A stretch of DNA of 64,000 nt, from positions 37,136,658-37,200,657 of the forward strand of contig CM064433.1 of the NCBI GenBank assembly GCA_032690845.1, written 5' to 3'. Under the pieces are notes generated by a model. The model had not been told where the DNA came from. It saw nothing but the letters and a program-made list of their open reading frames with translations, and did no database searches. Positions 23,501 to 33,653 of the stretch are shown here, piece after piece. The position numbers were made by a program, and so were the translations under genes. Every line of letters starts with the position of its first letter. Within the stretch, counting starts at the first letter, position 1. Origin of the DNA: Eleusine coracana subsp. coracana (taxonomy: Eukaryota; Streptophyta; Magnoliopsida; Poales; Poaceae).

Positions 23501-25676
23501 AGAAGTAAACAGCCCTTTACATGATGACCATGTTCCTTCCCATAAAACCTCTGTAACATCACTGAGAAGACCTTAAATAACAGAATAAAGTCAGCTGCGT
23601 ATATCTTAGATGAGTAAAGTAATCACTTACCAACATTTGTGGGTGAACAATATCAGCAAAGTCGTTGTTGTCAGATATATCAATTGCCATAAGCCTCTGA
23701 GATGTAAATCGAAAATAAATACTTAAAATGAAGAGTAAACAGCTGTAGTGACCAATAAATAGATAAAAAGTACATGTAAACGAAAAAAAAATCACCTGAA
23801 CTTCATATTCACTAGCATCATAATACACTTGTTCATCAGATGAATTGTTACTGCCATTGCTTTCACTGTTGGACGAATAACTAGTCTCTGAACTTGTTGA
23901 ACCTGATTTGTTGCTGCTGCTACTGTGACTACTTCCATCAGGTTCTAAGCGTTTTCTTGGTACATTTACCAAATCTGATTTTGTGCCAAGCCCAAAATAA
24001 GCAATAGGTACAGGACTATCAATTGGGAAAGGAAGAGAATGCAGGTTCTGTTCTCGTGAGAAACTATAGCGCTGCTGTTCATGTGTTGATCTCCTACCAT
24101 ACTGACGGGATAGAGCAGGGGGTAAAACAAACTTAGAGGAAGGGGCATTATATGAATAAGTTGGTGGGGAACCTTCAAGACAAGAAGTAGTCATTGTGCA
24201 GGAGAGGACACGGGGTTCAAGAGCCATATAGAAATCAATTCGATCAAGCCCACGTGCAAAAGGCCTCTGTCCTAAACTAAGAAAAGGCATCAAAGGACCT
24301 TCATTCTCATTTTGAACATCCCCTGATACAGGACAAAAAAAATGGTTACGAAAGAAGGTGTAGCTGTACATGAAAACATGAGATTTTGGTAGCAATGACT
24401 AATCCTCACTGCATGCTCTAATAATGCAACAACTACACAGTACTTACAAACCAAAAATTGAGGGGGAATTCATGCCAGTGACAAATTGAACTTGAAAAGC
24501 ATATAAGAAATCTTTTATCAAACAGATAATTATTATTATAATGCATAATTCACCTGTTTCTTCTGCAGAAAAAATTCTCAAGTTATTACTTGCAGCAAGC
24601 ACAAGTAGAGTCCTGTTATGCTTGCTTTGTTCCTTAGCATTTTTGGATTTACTCGATATATGGTCCCCCTCAGGAGATCCAACCAGCTCTGCTCTCAAAT
24701 TTAGAAGATCAGTATTGCTAAGCTCCTCATGCCTGAATTTTAGAAGATGCTGCACATGTAAAAGAAAAATGAAACAGATAAGTAATGGAAACGAATCTTA
24801 GTTACTCTAAAGTTGACTATTACATGCAGATCCTCACAAGATCCATCACTCATAAAATAACATCCATGGGATGGGATACACATATATTAGAACAAGGGCC
24901 TCTAAATCTTGCCTACATTGTTTCATAAGCACAGAAAGGAGAGGCCCAAAGGGCACGTTAAAACAATATCATAAGCAACAGATATAGACTATGGTCCTTA
25001 GTTCATATACCATCAATTTTCAAAAGCATAAATGTAGTCCAAAAATAAAAAATCAGGTGGATATAGTCCAGTCTACAAGCATAGAGGTCATGGGCGTGAC
25101 CACTTACTGTACACAATAGTACCTCGAGTACATCATGCTTCCTTAACCATAACTAGACCTGTCTTTATGTTTCGATCCCTGATATGATGATGAGAATTGT
25201 TCTTTCATTTTTATTTGTTGTATGCCTCAATTTATAAGATTACTCGGTGCTTAGTGTGCATTCATTGGTTGATCTTAGGTTAGAACTGGGATTAGTTGTT
25301 GTTGTTTTTCCATGAGAACCAGAATAACAGTTGGCAGCAATGTGTACTAATGCTAGATGAAGGACTGCAGAAAAAGGAAACAATTTGGATGGACCTGAAG
25401 CATTTTAATGCCATGGCGCTGGACCTCAAGTGGGAAGTCCTTGCTGACCAGAATAAGTGACACCCTCACCAACAAGTCCACGTAGCCCTCATCCTCTTTT
25501 ACCTGTTCCACAGGAACCTCGTTCACCTGTTCCACATGAATCAAGCATCACTATTCGAAAAGGAATTTGATGCAAGAATCAAAAGATGAGAAAATATGGA
25601 TGAAAGCATTCAAAGAATTACGCAGGTCTACCTGTGGATCCAAGATGGAAGCAGAGGCGACCTCCACTTGGGCCAT
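14393..25676 (-). CDS. HASTY (exportin-5)-like protein, long divergent paralog
   Basis: Twenty-six exons could be placed from 25676 down to 15583, all with GT-AG introns and consistent phase. They total 3585 nt, or 1195 codons, with no internal stop. The ATG at 25676 has an aatggcc context and opens MAQVEVASASILDPQ. HASTY/exportin-5 proteins carry miRNA-related or other cargo out of the nucleus with Ran-GTP. The similarity I recognise covers an N-terminal piece and a C-proximal piece: EHNILCEGF, SMEFRHLRK, YEGRAKVPYYFG and LCRELYNYL align with Arabidopsis HASTY as I remember it. The HEAT-repeat middle of HASTY is absent. About 480 further residues follow that I cannot assign. The paralog at 52593 supports every exon from the sixth onward. 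Transport function is inference only. Confidence 0.85.
14940..15235 (+). mobile_element. LINE 3' fragment in the last long intron of the minus gene
   Basis: The plus strand reads LWSERNVCIF and then RRIVRLCY, the conserved tail of plant LINE reverse transcriptase regions. This is followed by an untranslated 3' end with AATGAAATATGG. It lies antisense in the intron downstream of exon 26. The 5' border is unclear. Confidence 0.5.
15583..20478 (-). CDS. Unrecognised C-terminal extension (exons 12-26) of the minus gene
   Basis: The exons are 20478-20398, 19285-19172, 19049-18960, 18892-18800, 17891-17832, 17751-17683, 17606-17520, 17284-17183, 17102-17013, 16930-16850, 16509-16429, 16347-16252, 16171-16121, 15782-15738 and 15648-15583. 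They are all phase 0 and short (45-114 nt). Memorable motifs are LTPEFRSKYAINS, YIWEPQYHPIIRK, PDPEDFPSHLKPYA, LDHELIKLSLQ, LPRHYVIRGII and the TRHYRHY motif of the last exon. The same exons exist in the plus-strand copy. I know no family with this sequence. The alpha-helical, multi-exon layout would suit more HEAT-like repeats, but that is a guess. Confidence 0.8.
18018..18661 (-). mobile_element. 5'-truncated LINE in intron 15, with 16-bp target duplication
   Basis: The 16-bp sequence CTTTTTCCAATCATTT occurs at 18018-18033 and 18646-18661, flanking the insert. A T-run after the left copy is the poly(A) tail of a minus-strand insertion. The body encodes a zinc-binding reverse-transcriptase tail (CVLCQQHVEETAFHLFFAC, then IWKQRNDCIF), the zf-RVT motif of plant LINEs. 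At its 5' end a phrase coding RNYKLEGN occurs twice (18541-18565 and 18624-18646), a small duplication at the truncation point. The insertion does not disturb either flanking exon. Confidence 0.85.
19790..20062 (+). mobile_element. LINE 3' end in intron 12 of the minus gene
   Basis: On the plus strand a short coding tail is followed by a 3' UTR ending ATGAAATGCAGCTCTCCTGC and an A-rich stretch. This form is common at the 3' ends of grass LINEs. It is antisense to the host gene. The target duplication and 5' border were not resolved. Confidence 0.45.
20576..23550 (-). CDS. HASTY-homologous block (exons 6-11) of the minus gene
   Basis: The exons are 23550-23450, 23299-23044, 22909-22776, 21703-21260, 21167-20834 and 20719-20576. 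In order they encode the EHNILCEGF segment, a helical repeat region (LNLLNMIWNKSDW), an RCIHSLWEPQIA segment, the best-conserved block (YNVLGLCMSLEGAF to SSNSLVG) and the FGYWVDVEAARDG to LCRELYNYLSS region. All of these align in order with residues of roughly the last third of HASTY. Exon boundaries match the plus-strand paralog exactly in phase, and the lengths differ only by whole codons. Confidence 0.85.
21956..22173 (-). mobile_element. Short retroposed insertion in intron 8, with 14-bp target duplication
   Basis: CAGGGATCCAAGTT is present at 21956-21969 and again at 22160-22173. A T-run follows the left copy, so a poly(A)-tailed element of about 190 bp inserted in minus orientation. It is a SINE or a very short LINE remnant, with no coding capacity seen. 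Confidence 0.75.
23631..25676 (-). CDS. N-terminal block (exons 1-5) of the minus HASTY-like gene
   Basis: The exons are 25676-25632, 25526-25395, 24749-24554, 24322-23796 and 23696-23631. Exons 2 and 3 encode the part resembling the HASTY N-terminus (GIKMLQHLLKFRHEEL against FKMLQHLVRLRWDEL in HASTY, recalled). Exon 4 is a single 527-nt exon of about 175 residues with a strongly Ser/Asn-rich stretch (NKSGSTSSETSYSSNSESNG). It has no counterpart in HASTY as I know it, and none in the plus-strand paralog. Exon 5 ends ADIVHPQML. A duplicated GTGGAACAG|GT in front of exon 2 offers a second acceptor 24 nt downstream. Confidence 0.8.
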
Positions 25677-26100
25677 TGGGGGGTTCAGATGAACCCCTAG
25701 AATTCTGGTAATGGGAGCAAAACTTGGCCCGCCCCAAGGGAGATGAAGAACCTAACTGAATCGCAGAGGTTGTATTAGTCCCCAATTCCAAAATTTATCG
25801 CCGCGTTTAATCAACAATTAACCAAGTATGAGGAATTCGGATACGTTCGAGAACAGAACCAACTGTTAGGGCAAAGGAATCCGTACCAACGCACGAAGGA
25901 GTCAGACCTCGACGGTTCCAACCCCTCCCGCGGCCCGACAGGACGACGACCGGCGCTTGGGGCGACGGATGCGATGACCGCCGGCGAGTTCCGCTGGCAG
26001 CGATGTGGGGTTTGATATGCGATGCGAGTCCCCACTCCCCACCCAAGCGGCCAAACCCCGCAAGTCTAGCTTTAGCTAGTGGGGAATTATATAATTCCCC
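25677..26100 (-). promoter_or_regulatory. 5' flank of the minus HASTY-like gene
   Basis: This is GC-rich sequence immediately upstream of the ATG at 25676, containing an open frame (25807-26046, minus) of Arg/Gly/Pro-rich composition with no recognisable domain. It is most likely 5' UTR and promoter. The transcription start cannot be placed. Confidence 0.35.
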
Positions 26101-27500
26101 ACAGATTGTACGAAAATACTAGAGAAAGACTTCAAATCAGCTGGCCTTCTTTTAGCCACATTGTTTAGTATAGTCAAAAAAAAATGTACTGTAGAATGGA
26201 ATTTTTTATGGTACGCATGTGCTTTGATATAGTTAGCGGGTTCATTTACGTAATACTGAAGTGTGTTTTTTGCATCGGTATCATATATTCTAGTGAAGTT
26301 TTTTTTTGTTTAAAACACAATATTCTAGATTTCTAGTATAATAAAGTCAACCGAACCTTGCCAACACATTTCATAACCAAAAATCTGGAAATTTAGACTC
26401 TTTGTTTCAGTTTTTACTGGTTTTAAAGATTAAAGATAGAAGTTTAAATAAACGATTTTTTTTCGAAAAAAAACTGATTTAAAGTTGAAGAACCATTTTT
26501 ATATATTGACCTAAATAGAAAAAAGCTCATGGAGAGCTGTTTTAGAGATTTTTGAGTCCAAAAAGGTCAAAATATCTCTATCCCTTCAAAACAGCAACTC
26601 AAATGAGTGATTGTAAACCCTGTTGGAGAACACAATCTTCTTTTACTCCAAGTAGTTTTTTTTAATCTATAGGAAAAATCTGGTTAATTAGATATATGCC
26701 AATATAATTTTGTCGGTTTTAAAATACATCACTACAATTCACGAAATCTGATTAGTATCGTTATATTTTTTATTTTGTTTAAAATAAGCCATGTACGTAT
26801 TGTACGTGTATTTTACGACAGAAATGCCCCTCTATTCTCTCCCTTCCTTCTGTCTCCGCTAACCCTCGCCATGGCCGACGGGTCTAAGACATGGCGCCGA
26901 CGACGCTGCAACCGAACTATTTTGACACGAGCGTCGAGCACTCGCAAGAGGCCGTCGCCATGTTGCGTGTTCGCTGGGCGTGACACCCACGTTTCCCCAA
27001 GCATTCGCCAGAAGCTGCCTGCTGCCACCTGTGCCACAACCGCATGCTGGTTCACCCGATGATTTACCTGCGCACCCCTGCCATTCGACGCTGTAATGCC
27101 CGTACGTACACTGGTACACATGTTCACCGAGGGTCACACCATGCCAGTCCATGAACTTGTCACAGCATGCGCGTTGTGGCCTCCCTTTCGTAGGACTTCT
27201 GGTTTGGTTTGGAGAAAGGAGGCAAAGGGAGAGGGAGGAGATCCCCCACCCCCTTTGCCCAAATCGAGGTCTTGAGCAAACAATATAAAGTTGATTTCCT
27301 AAAGAACTGAAAGCAAACAATCTCCAGCCGGATGCATATCCTCTGCATTTTTAACTCGGATATGGAGGAGATTAGGATGGGAGTGAACCATTGAGGAAGA
27401 CAAGGGCAAAATTGTCCAATTTTTGTAGATTGGCATATTTCAAACCAAAGAGAAAATTGTAATGTTATTGTTTTACGCCCGTCACCTTCCTCCTCTTCCA
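26100..27500. other. Unassigned AT-rich then GC-rich stretch
   Basis: From 26100 to 26800 the DNA is AT-rich with no frame. From 26800 to 27500 overlapping frames on both strands occur without recognisable domains; a minus frame at 26859-27320 (153 codons) is the longest. I see no supported gene. Confidence 0.4.
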
Positions 27501-27507
27501 TATACAA

Positions 27508-28257
27508 GGCGAAGCCCATCAAAACTCCCATACCAACAAATGGCCACCTCGACCTCAACAAAAAGGATAACCCCGTTGATCAAAAGGTATATCGCTCCAT
27601 GATAGTTTCTTTGCTTTATCTTTGTGCATCTAGGCCCGATATCATGTTTAGTGTGTGTATGTGTGCTTGTTTCAAGCCGCTCCTATGGAGTGTCACATGG
27701 AGGCCGTTAAGAGAATATTGAGATATTTGATTCACACACCCAACCTAGGGCTTTGGTACCCCAAGGGTTCAAAGTTCAACCTATTAGGCTATTCCGATGC
27801 GGATTATGCCGGGGATAAGGTAGATATAAAGAGCACATCCAGGACATGCCAATTTTTGGGTAGGTCTCTAGTATCATGGTCATCCAAAAAACAAAATTCT
27901 GTTGCTCTTTCCATGGCCGAAGCGGAGTATGTTCTAGCCGGTAGTTGTTGTGCACAACTACTTTGGATGAGACAAACTCTAAAAGATTACGGTTACAAGT
28001 TGAGCCGTGTTTCACTCCTATGTGACAATGAGAGTGTCATAAAGCTTGCTTATAACCCCGTTGAGCATTTACGCACAAAGCATATAGATATCCGCCACCA
28101 CTTTTTGAGAGACCATTCTATAAAGGGGGATATAGAAGTAAGTCATGTGCGAACCGAAGATCAACTAGCCGATATATTCACCAAGCCACTAGAGGAGAAG
28201 AGATTTTGCTATCTTAGGTGTGAACTAAATAGTCTTGACTCTAGCAATGTGATGTAG
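27508..28257 (+). pseudogene. SIRE-like copia pol 3' end (RT tail and RNase H), frameshifted
   Basis: The sequence encodes VYRSMIVSLLYLCASRPDIM, then VKRILRYLIHTPNLGLWYPK, GYSDADYAGDKVDIKSTS, SWSSKKQNSVALSMAEAEY and KHIDIRHHFLRDH, ending ADIFTKPLEEKRF and a TAG at 28255. This is the end of a copia polyprotein of the SIRE/Maximus type. A one-base loss near 27665 breaks the frame between the RT tail and RNase H. Everything upstream (gag, protease, integrase, most of RT) is missing. The extra open reading frame expected after pol in this clade follows at 29372. Confidence 0.85.
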
Positions 28258-28504
28258 AGGATGTGCACATCTGAATGGTGATTGTTTCATTATTGCAAAA
28301 ATTATTGCTTTATGTCAAAAGTCTATTATTTTTGCTATTGGTGCTAAGTTTTGATCTCTAGATCAAATCTTGTCAAAATATGGTCATTGTTATGAGATGT
28401 TGATTGTTGGCTGACCATAGAATGTCAATATCTTCCCTTGTTCATCAAAAGATTATTTTGAAAATTACCTTCTCCTTTCCTCTGTCATGTCTGATCTTCA
28501 GAGG

Positions 28505-29296
28505 ATCGGCACTGCCGGTGCCTTCATCGGCACTGCCGATCAAGTGTCCAACAGAGAGAGCCCTCTGTCTGGGATTTTTATCCCTCGGGCAGCCCTCATC
28601 GGCACTGCCGACACTCACCACCGGCACTGCTGATGGGGGACTAGATCTATGCGTTGACCCACATCGGCACTGTCGATTCTCAACACCGACACTGCTGATA
28701 CGGGGTCCAGAAGTTTGATATTGACTCGGTCTTCTCATGGGACCGAGCCCTATTCTCAGTTTCCAGACCCAACTCACCCCTCTCTCCTCTCTAACCCTAA
28801 CCCAAGTCAATCCACTGAAAAAACTTGCTAATCTTCGTGGAATCAAACGGGGAGTGCATCAAATCATCTCCTAGGCCTTCCCTCCTCCATCTCCTACGGA
28901 TTTGAAGAACTTTTTGAATGTATTTTTTAAAATCTCCATCTTTTGAATCTCGCAATGCCTCATGTTTTTGCGTAATTTCACTTGATAGAGATGTTCATCT
29001 AGGAGTAATTTAGTCACCTATGCAATTTGGTAAAGTTTTAGTGGCTAAATCTCAATTTTTAGTGGATTTAGGGTTTGATTCTCCCTTGGTCGACACTGCC
29101 GATGACCCCCACCGGCACTACCGATCGAGAGATCTAGAAACCCTAAGTGACCATTGCAGCAGTCGGTTTGAACTGATCGGCACTGCTGATGTCAGTCATC
29201 GGCACTGCCGGTTGGGCCTTCCACAGAGCAGTTTCACTCGGGCTGCTTTTGTTTGACCCATCGGCACTGCCGATGGCTCCCACTGGCACTGTCGAT
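28505..29296 (+). repeat. Cluster A of paired 15-bp pseudo-palindromes (12 units, 6 pairs)
   Basis: Units of the form ATCGGCACTGCCGAT (variants with ACC or GGT ends) start at 28505, 28526, 28598, 28620, 28663, 28685, 29089, 29111, 29176, 29198, 29260 and 29282. They fall into six pairs with centres 21, 22, 22, 22, 22 and 22 bp apart. The middle triplet is ACT (ATC-GGC-ACT-GCC-GAT) throughout. The spacer within a pair is 6-7 bp and varies in sequence. The cluster lies between the copia pol stop and the next open reading frame. Confidence 0.9.
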
Positions 29297-29371
29297 CAGA
29301 GCAAACCAGAGAGCAGTTTAGTACTGTTTTTTGTTGCAATCTTTTCACACCACTTCTTCTCTCCTTGACAA

Positions 29372-30205
29372 ATGGCAGGTGGCAAGCGACAGAAGCATCC
29401 AGGCACTCCCAGTGACTCAGACGAGGACTTTGATCCCGCCGTCTCCCTCGTTGCTCGTCGTGGTGGGGGAGGCAAGCAAGGCCGAGGCGGTGACTCCAAC
29501 CAAACCACCTCCCGTGGTGTTGGCCTTGGACGTGGCAAGGGCAAAGGAAAGGCCCTTCCATCACGGCAGCCTTCTCCCAGTGAGGAGGAGGAAGAGTCAG
29601 AGGAGGCAGAAGAGGAAGAGCAAAGTGAGCAGCAGGAGGAGGAGAGTGATGGAGAGGGTGAGGAGTCTGAGGATGAGGTCTATCAGCCTCAGCCTGAACC
29701 TATTTGCTCCTCTATCACTTATCAGATGTTGGCACCTCAGGTTTCTGAGGACTTCAGGATCCCTGTACCTCTATCTAGGGATGAGATGAAGGAGTACAGG
29801 CATACCAACCCCTGGACCCAGCCCAAGCATCTAGGGATTTCAGATATAAGATTTTGGGACTTGACTCAGGTGTCCTGGTACAGGAACATTCTCAAGAAGA
29901 CTACTCACAGAGTTGTTCCCATGAAGTGCATTGATTGGCAGCGGATGGAAGCAGCTAATGATCCCACTTTTGAGCTGATCCGGGCAGAGTGTGACAGAAG
30001 AAACTTGACTGATATCTTGGGCATGCACCAGCACTGGAACGATGAGATCATTGCCCAGTTGTACTCTACTTTATGGGTTGAGCAGGATGAGGAAAATCAG
30101 CTGGATTCCAAGATGCACTGGACCATTGAGGGGAACAGGTTTAGTATACCTATTTCAACTTCGCTCGCATTCTTGGATTTGATGACTCAGACAATGAGAA
30201 GGTGA
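29372..30205 (+). CDS. SIRE-type third open reading frame (277 aa)
   Basis: This intact frame begins MAGGKRQKHPGTPSDSDED. It has a Gly/Lys-rich basic stretch and then a long acidic Glu/Ser tract at residues ~68-110. A globular part follows with FWDLTQVSWYRNILKK, DILGMHQHWNDEIIAQLY and MHWTIEGNRFSI. Proteins with this W-N-E/D...YATL-like core occur downstream of pol in SIRE/Maximus copia elements and were once called env-like; their role is not known. No signal peptide or membrane segment is visible, which argues against an envelope role. A second, broken copy begins at 34967. Confidence 0.65.
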   Translation: MAGGKRQKHPGTPSDSDEDFDPAVSLVARRGGGGKQGRGGDSNQTTSRGVGLGRGKGKGKALPSRQPSPSEEEEESEEAEEEEQSEQQEEESDGEGEESEDEVYQPQPEPICSSITYQMLAPQVSEDFRIPVPLSRDEMKEYRHTNPWTQPKHLGISDIRFWDLTQVSWYRNILKKTTHRVVPMKCIDWQRMEAANDPTFELIRAECDRRNLTDILGMHQHWNDEIIAQLYSTLWVEQDEENQLDSKMHWTIEGNRFSIPISTSLAFLDLMTQTMRR

Positions 30206-30249
30206 ATGCCACAGTGTTTGATCCTCAGGAGGACAATGAGTGGGTGTAA

Positions 30250-31616
30250 GCTTCATGATCATTGATGATGGAATCCCCAAGGTATGGATATTTTGGTGAT
30301 AGATGACAACTATGAAATTGTGGGCTAATATCTACACGAGTGTTGTTTATGTAGGAACCTTCACTAATCTCTATTATAAATCATATGGATGATGGTTGCC
30401 TTGGTGATGCATGACAATGACCACAAGCATGAAGGCTTGATGAGCTTGATGGAGTCCAAGGATTGATAGAGATGGATCGAAGCTAAGAACAAGCTATGGA
30501 GCAAGTGTTTGGAACACTTGTCTAGTTGTTAGGGCTTTGAGCCCATAGGAAAAACCGGACTATCAAGGGAGTCTAGGTCATTCTCTTAGGTCATGTCTAG
30601 TTGGTGATGTGCAAGGTTGCTCGGTGAAATCACAGGCACTAGATGACGGTGGAGAATCCAAGGAGCTGTTCGGAGAAGCTGGGAAATAAAGTCAAGCGAG
30701 GACGACAAATTTCAGCTTCTGGATATAGAGACCGGACAAAGGGGTCAGTGGTGATCGGACTGTAAGGTCACTATGTGGAGTTGTCTGAGACTTCTAGCGA
30801 GGAGCGAGGAATCTGTCTGTGCTGGGATCTTGGAGACCTCTCTTGGCCAGTGGAATACCTGAGAGCATTTGGTAAGGTCCAAGAGGAAAAGAGGAGAGTA
30901 CTAGGAGAGGATATTGGATATCTTAAGAGTGGTAGTGAGAGTAATAAGGAGCGATCTTGCACATCTAAGGCTAGGGTGTTCTTGAGGGTGTGATCTATAT
31001 TGTTACTCTTGGTCTATGGTGAGACCTAGACCGGTTAGGTGTCAGTGATCGAGCCTATCGTGATCGCTTGTGAAGGTCGTCACATGTTTGTACACGGTTT
31101 GAGCCCACCGGTGAAAAGGACATCGCTAGTGAGCGCCCGTGCCGGCTTCGGGAGTTCGGCAAGTTCTCGAGGGAGGCAAGCTTGTGCCTTGGTGGCAGCG
31201 GTGACGCGCACTGTGTCTTCACTCCGAGAGTGATTACGGGCTCGTGGGCGAGAACTCCACTTTGTGGCGGGAGGGACCTGGACTCCGACGGGAGTGGTCC
31301 AACGAGGAGTAGGGGAAGGCGTCTTCCTTCCGAGACCTCGGGAAAAAATCATGAGCATTCCTTGACCGCGTCTTTACTATTCCGCAATTGTGTGCTCTAG
31401 TTGGTAGGGTGACTTGTGGCTTGCATAGCTAGTGTGTTTAGCTTCCGCGCTTTGCTTTGCATCATGAACATTAGCATGCATAGGGTCTTGGCCCACCAGA
31501 ACTATTTAGGTTGCAACGCTTGTCGGGTTCTAGTGTTGTGAAATTCAAGTATTCGAATTCGTGGTCGGCTACCGATTCACCCCCTCCCCCCTCTCGATAG
31601 GCCTTCGATCCTTACA
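30250..31616 (+). mobile_element. LTR of a SIRE-like copia element (5' LTR)
   Basis: The right end is set by the primer-binding site that follows. Just before it, a polypyrimidine stretch (31577-31593) and GGCCTTCGATCCTTACAA match the usual end of SIRE-type LTRs. The left border is uncertain and is placed only because the preceding frame ends at 30205. No coding region is supported inside. Confidence 0.55.
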
Positions 31617-31618
31617 AT

Positions 31619-31630
31619 TGGTATCAGAGT
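31619..31630 (+). other. Primer-binding site of the SIRE-like element
   Basis: TGGTATCAGAGT lies 2-3 bp after the LTR end and 40 bp before the gag start codon at 31670. It is complementary to initiator tRNA-Met. Confidence 0.8.
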
Positions 31631-31669
31631 CAAGTGCTCAACTTTGAGGCTTCACCGCCTTGAGTAAAG

Positions 31670-32035
31670 ATGCTAGGAAAGGTGGGAAGTGTTCCCATTT
31701 TCGATGGGGAGGACTATGGGTATTGGAAGACATGTATGCAAGCCTACCTGGAGTCCCTTGATCCGGAGATATGGATGGTGACCCATGATTCGGATGTGGA
31801 CGTGAACCTTCTTGAACCTGATTTCATTAAGAACAACGCAAAGGCCAAGAATGCTCTGTTCTCCTGCATCTCTAAGGATGTGTTTGCGAGGTTGGACTCG
31901 AGTTTGACAACACACAGTATCTGGACTGAGATTCAGAGTATCCATGAGGGTATTAGCGATGTCAAAGAGGAAAGATACTATGTGTTGAACGACAAATATG
32001 ATAACTTTGCTAGATTACCACATGAGAGAGCTAAC
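31670..32035 (+). pseudogene. Copia gag, 5' part, interrupted by a solo LTR
   Basis: The frame opens MLGKVGSVPIFDGEDYGYWK. FDG-x-x-Y-x-YWK is the standard start of plant copia gag proteins. The frame continues through SIWTEIQSIHEG and is cut at 32035 inside the gag core by an inserted LTR. The rest of gag resumes after 33658. Confidence 0.85.
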
Positions 32036-33653
32036 TGTTGGTCGTATCTACGCACCCACTTATATACCGCAAGAGGACGGTGTACCATTGTAGCACTTTT
32101 TCCCTTGAATTGAGTATTTCAAGGTATATCAAATCCACTGGGACCTTAGGAATTTATTAAACAAAGTTAACAGTAAAAGATCTAGTCAAGGCTACTATCA
32201 AGGTCAGGTTGCATGAGGGGAAGACTGGCCAGCGCAAAGGTGCGCCAGACAGTAAATATGTCGATGCGCCGATCGGCGCAGGGGTTGAGCCGATCGGCAC
32301 GCTTGTGAACTGAGTCAAAGTGCGTGAGATATATTAAATCTAGGGTTGCGCCGATCGGCGCTGGAATTGAGCCGATCGACACACTGGTTGATCTAAGCTG
32401 AAGTTGTTGCGCCGATTGGCGCAGGGTTGAGCCGATCGGCACACAGTGAGTCTAAGCCAAAGTACACCAGATCTTGTAAACCTATGCTGGTAAGTGAGTA
32501 GCCAGATATCTACTAATGAGATCATAACCAGATAGTCTAATTGAATAGCATCATAGGTAATTACATAGATCAATGAAAATCTATAATGAGTAAGACCACC
32601 CTGCTTTCCGAGCGGCTCCCGATTTATCGCTGCCGGGAGGAAACCCTTAATCGCATGAGTATCTTACCCTACTCAACTATCCAATAGTGTTGCGCAGGCT
32701 TAGTGCTGTCAACGCTAAACCACACTACTGGAATCATCAAGCAACCATAATCAATACAATGTCTGAATACTATCCTAATCACCACGAGTAAGATAATATC
32801 TACTTACTTAGCCTAGAACTAAGCAATTGGAATAAGCACATGCATGATTATAGAACAAGATAGACAAATCACCAAAACCATCATCAACATATTCAATCAT
32901 CCTTGAGATACATAGAGTAAGATTCATCCCCGTCGAGATGGCCTACCTTGACGGATCAACTCTTGACTCCAATGGTTCTTGAAACTCAGCTAGAGATCTA
33001 TTCTAACAGGGCAAGCCCTGATGGTTTTAACTCACGGATCTGGTGTACCTCTATCGCCTCCTCCTTATGGCGAGGGTTTATAAGTATTTATAGGGGTTCT
33101 ACTCATAAATGACTTGGTTTCTAGCAAATATTACGGTTGCGCCGATCGACGCAGGATTGCGCCGATCGGCGCAAGCCGTGTCTTCTCCGGTTTCTTCCCC
33201 GAGTCGGTTCCTCTGTCTTCCACAGCTGCCATGTGGGCCTTTTCCTTCGAGATAAAGTCTTGAACTGCACGCTAAGATCTTGCAGTTTCATAAATCTTCT
33301 TGAAATTCCATAAATCTTCTTAGGCAAATATCTTCAAGTTTCTTGCGTAGATAAACTTTTATAAACATGTGGAATGGGCCTTGGTCACTTCTGTGGGCAA
33401 AAACACCCTTGCGCCGATCGGCTTATGGGCTGCGCCGATCGACGCACTGGGCTTCTTTAGTGCTATTCGTCAGTTCTGGACTCCTGTCCTCTCCATCATC
33501 GCATTAATCACTAATTTTACCTATTTCTGCAATAAAGCTCCAAAACAATGCATATATAGGCAATATCACAGGTAAATGGTCTAAATTAGTATCAATTATG
33601 CTCTAATTAGGGTAATATTCACATATAAAAGGGGCACTTGGAAAGTGCCAACA
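32036..33653 (+). mobile_element. Solo LTR (1618 bp) inserted in gag, with 5-bp target duplication CTAAC
   Basis: The insert starts TGTTGG and ends CCAACA, and is flanked by CTAAC at 32031-32035 and 33654-33658. There is no internal region, so it is a solo LTR left by recombination between two LTRs. It splits a gag frame that continues in the same phase on the far side. It carries its own cluster of GCGCCGATCGGCGC palindromes. This insertion is younger than the SIRE-like element it interrupts. Confidence 0.85.
32265..33445 (+). repeat. Cluster D of paired palindromes in the solo LTR (10 units, 5 pairs)
   Basis: Units around the core GCCGATCGGC, often extended to GCGCCGATCGGCGC, lie at 32265, 32289, 32348, 32371, 32409, 32431, 33139, 33159, 33411 and 33432. 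They form five pairs with centres about 20-21 bp apart. Three pairs are near the left end of the LTR and two near the right. The half-site GCCGAT is shared with the pseudo-palindromes of clusters A-C. Confidence 0.85.

Noticed and set aside
25807..26046. 79-codon frame upstream of the minus HASTY-like start as an extra N-terminal exon
   Set aside because: The ATG at 25676 is matched by the paralog start at 52593, and no donor links this frame to exon 1 in phase.
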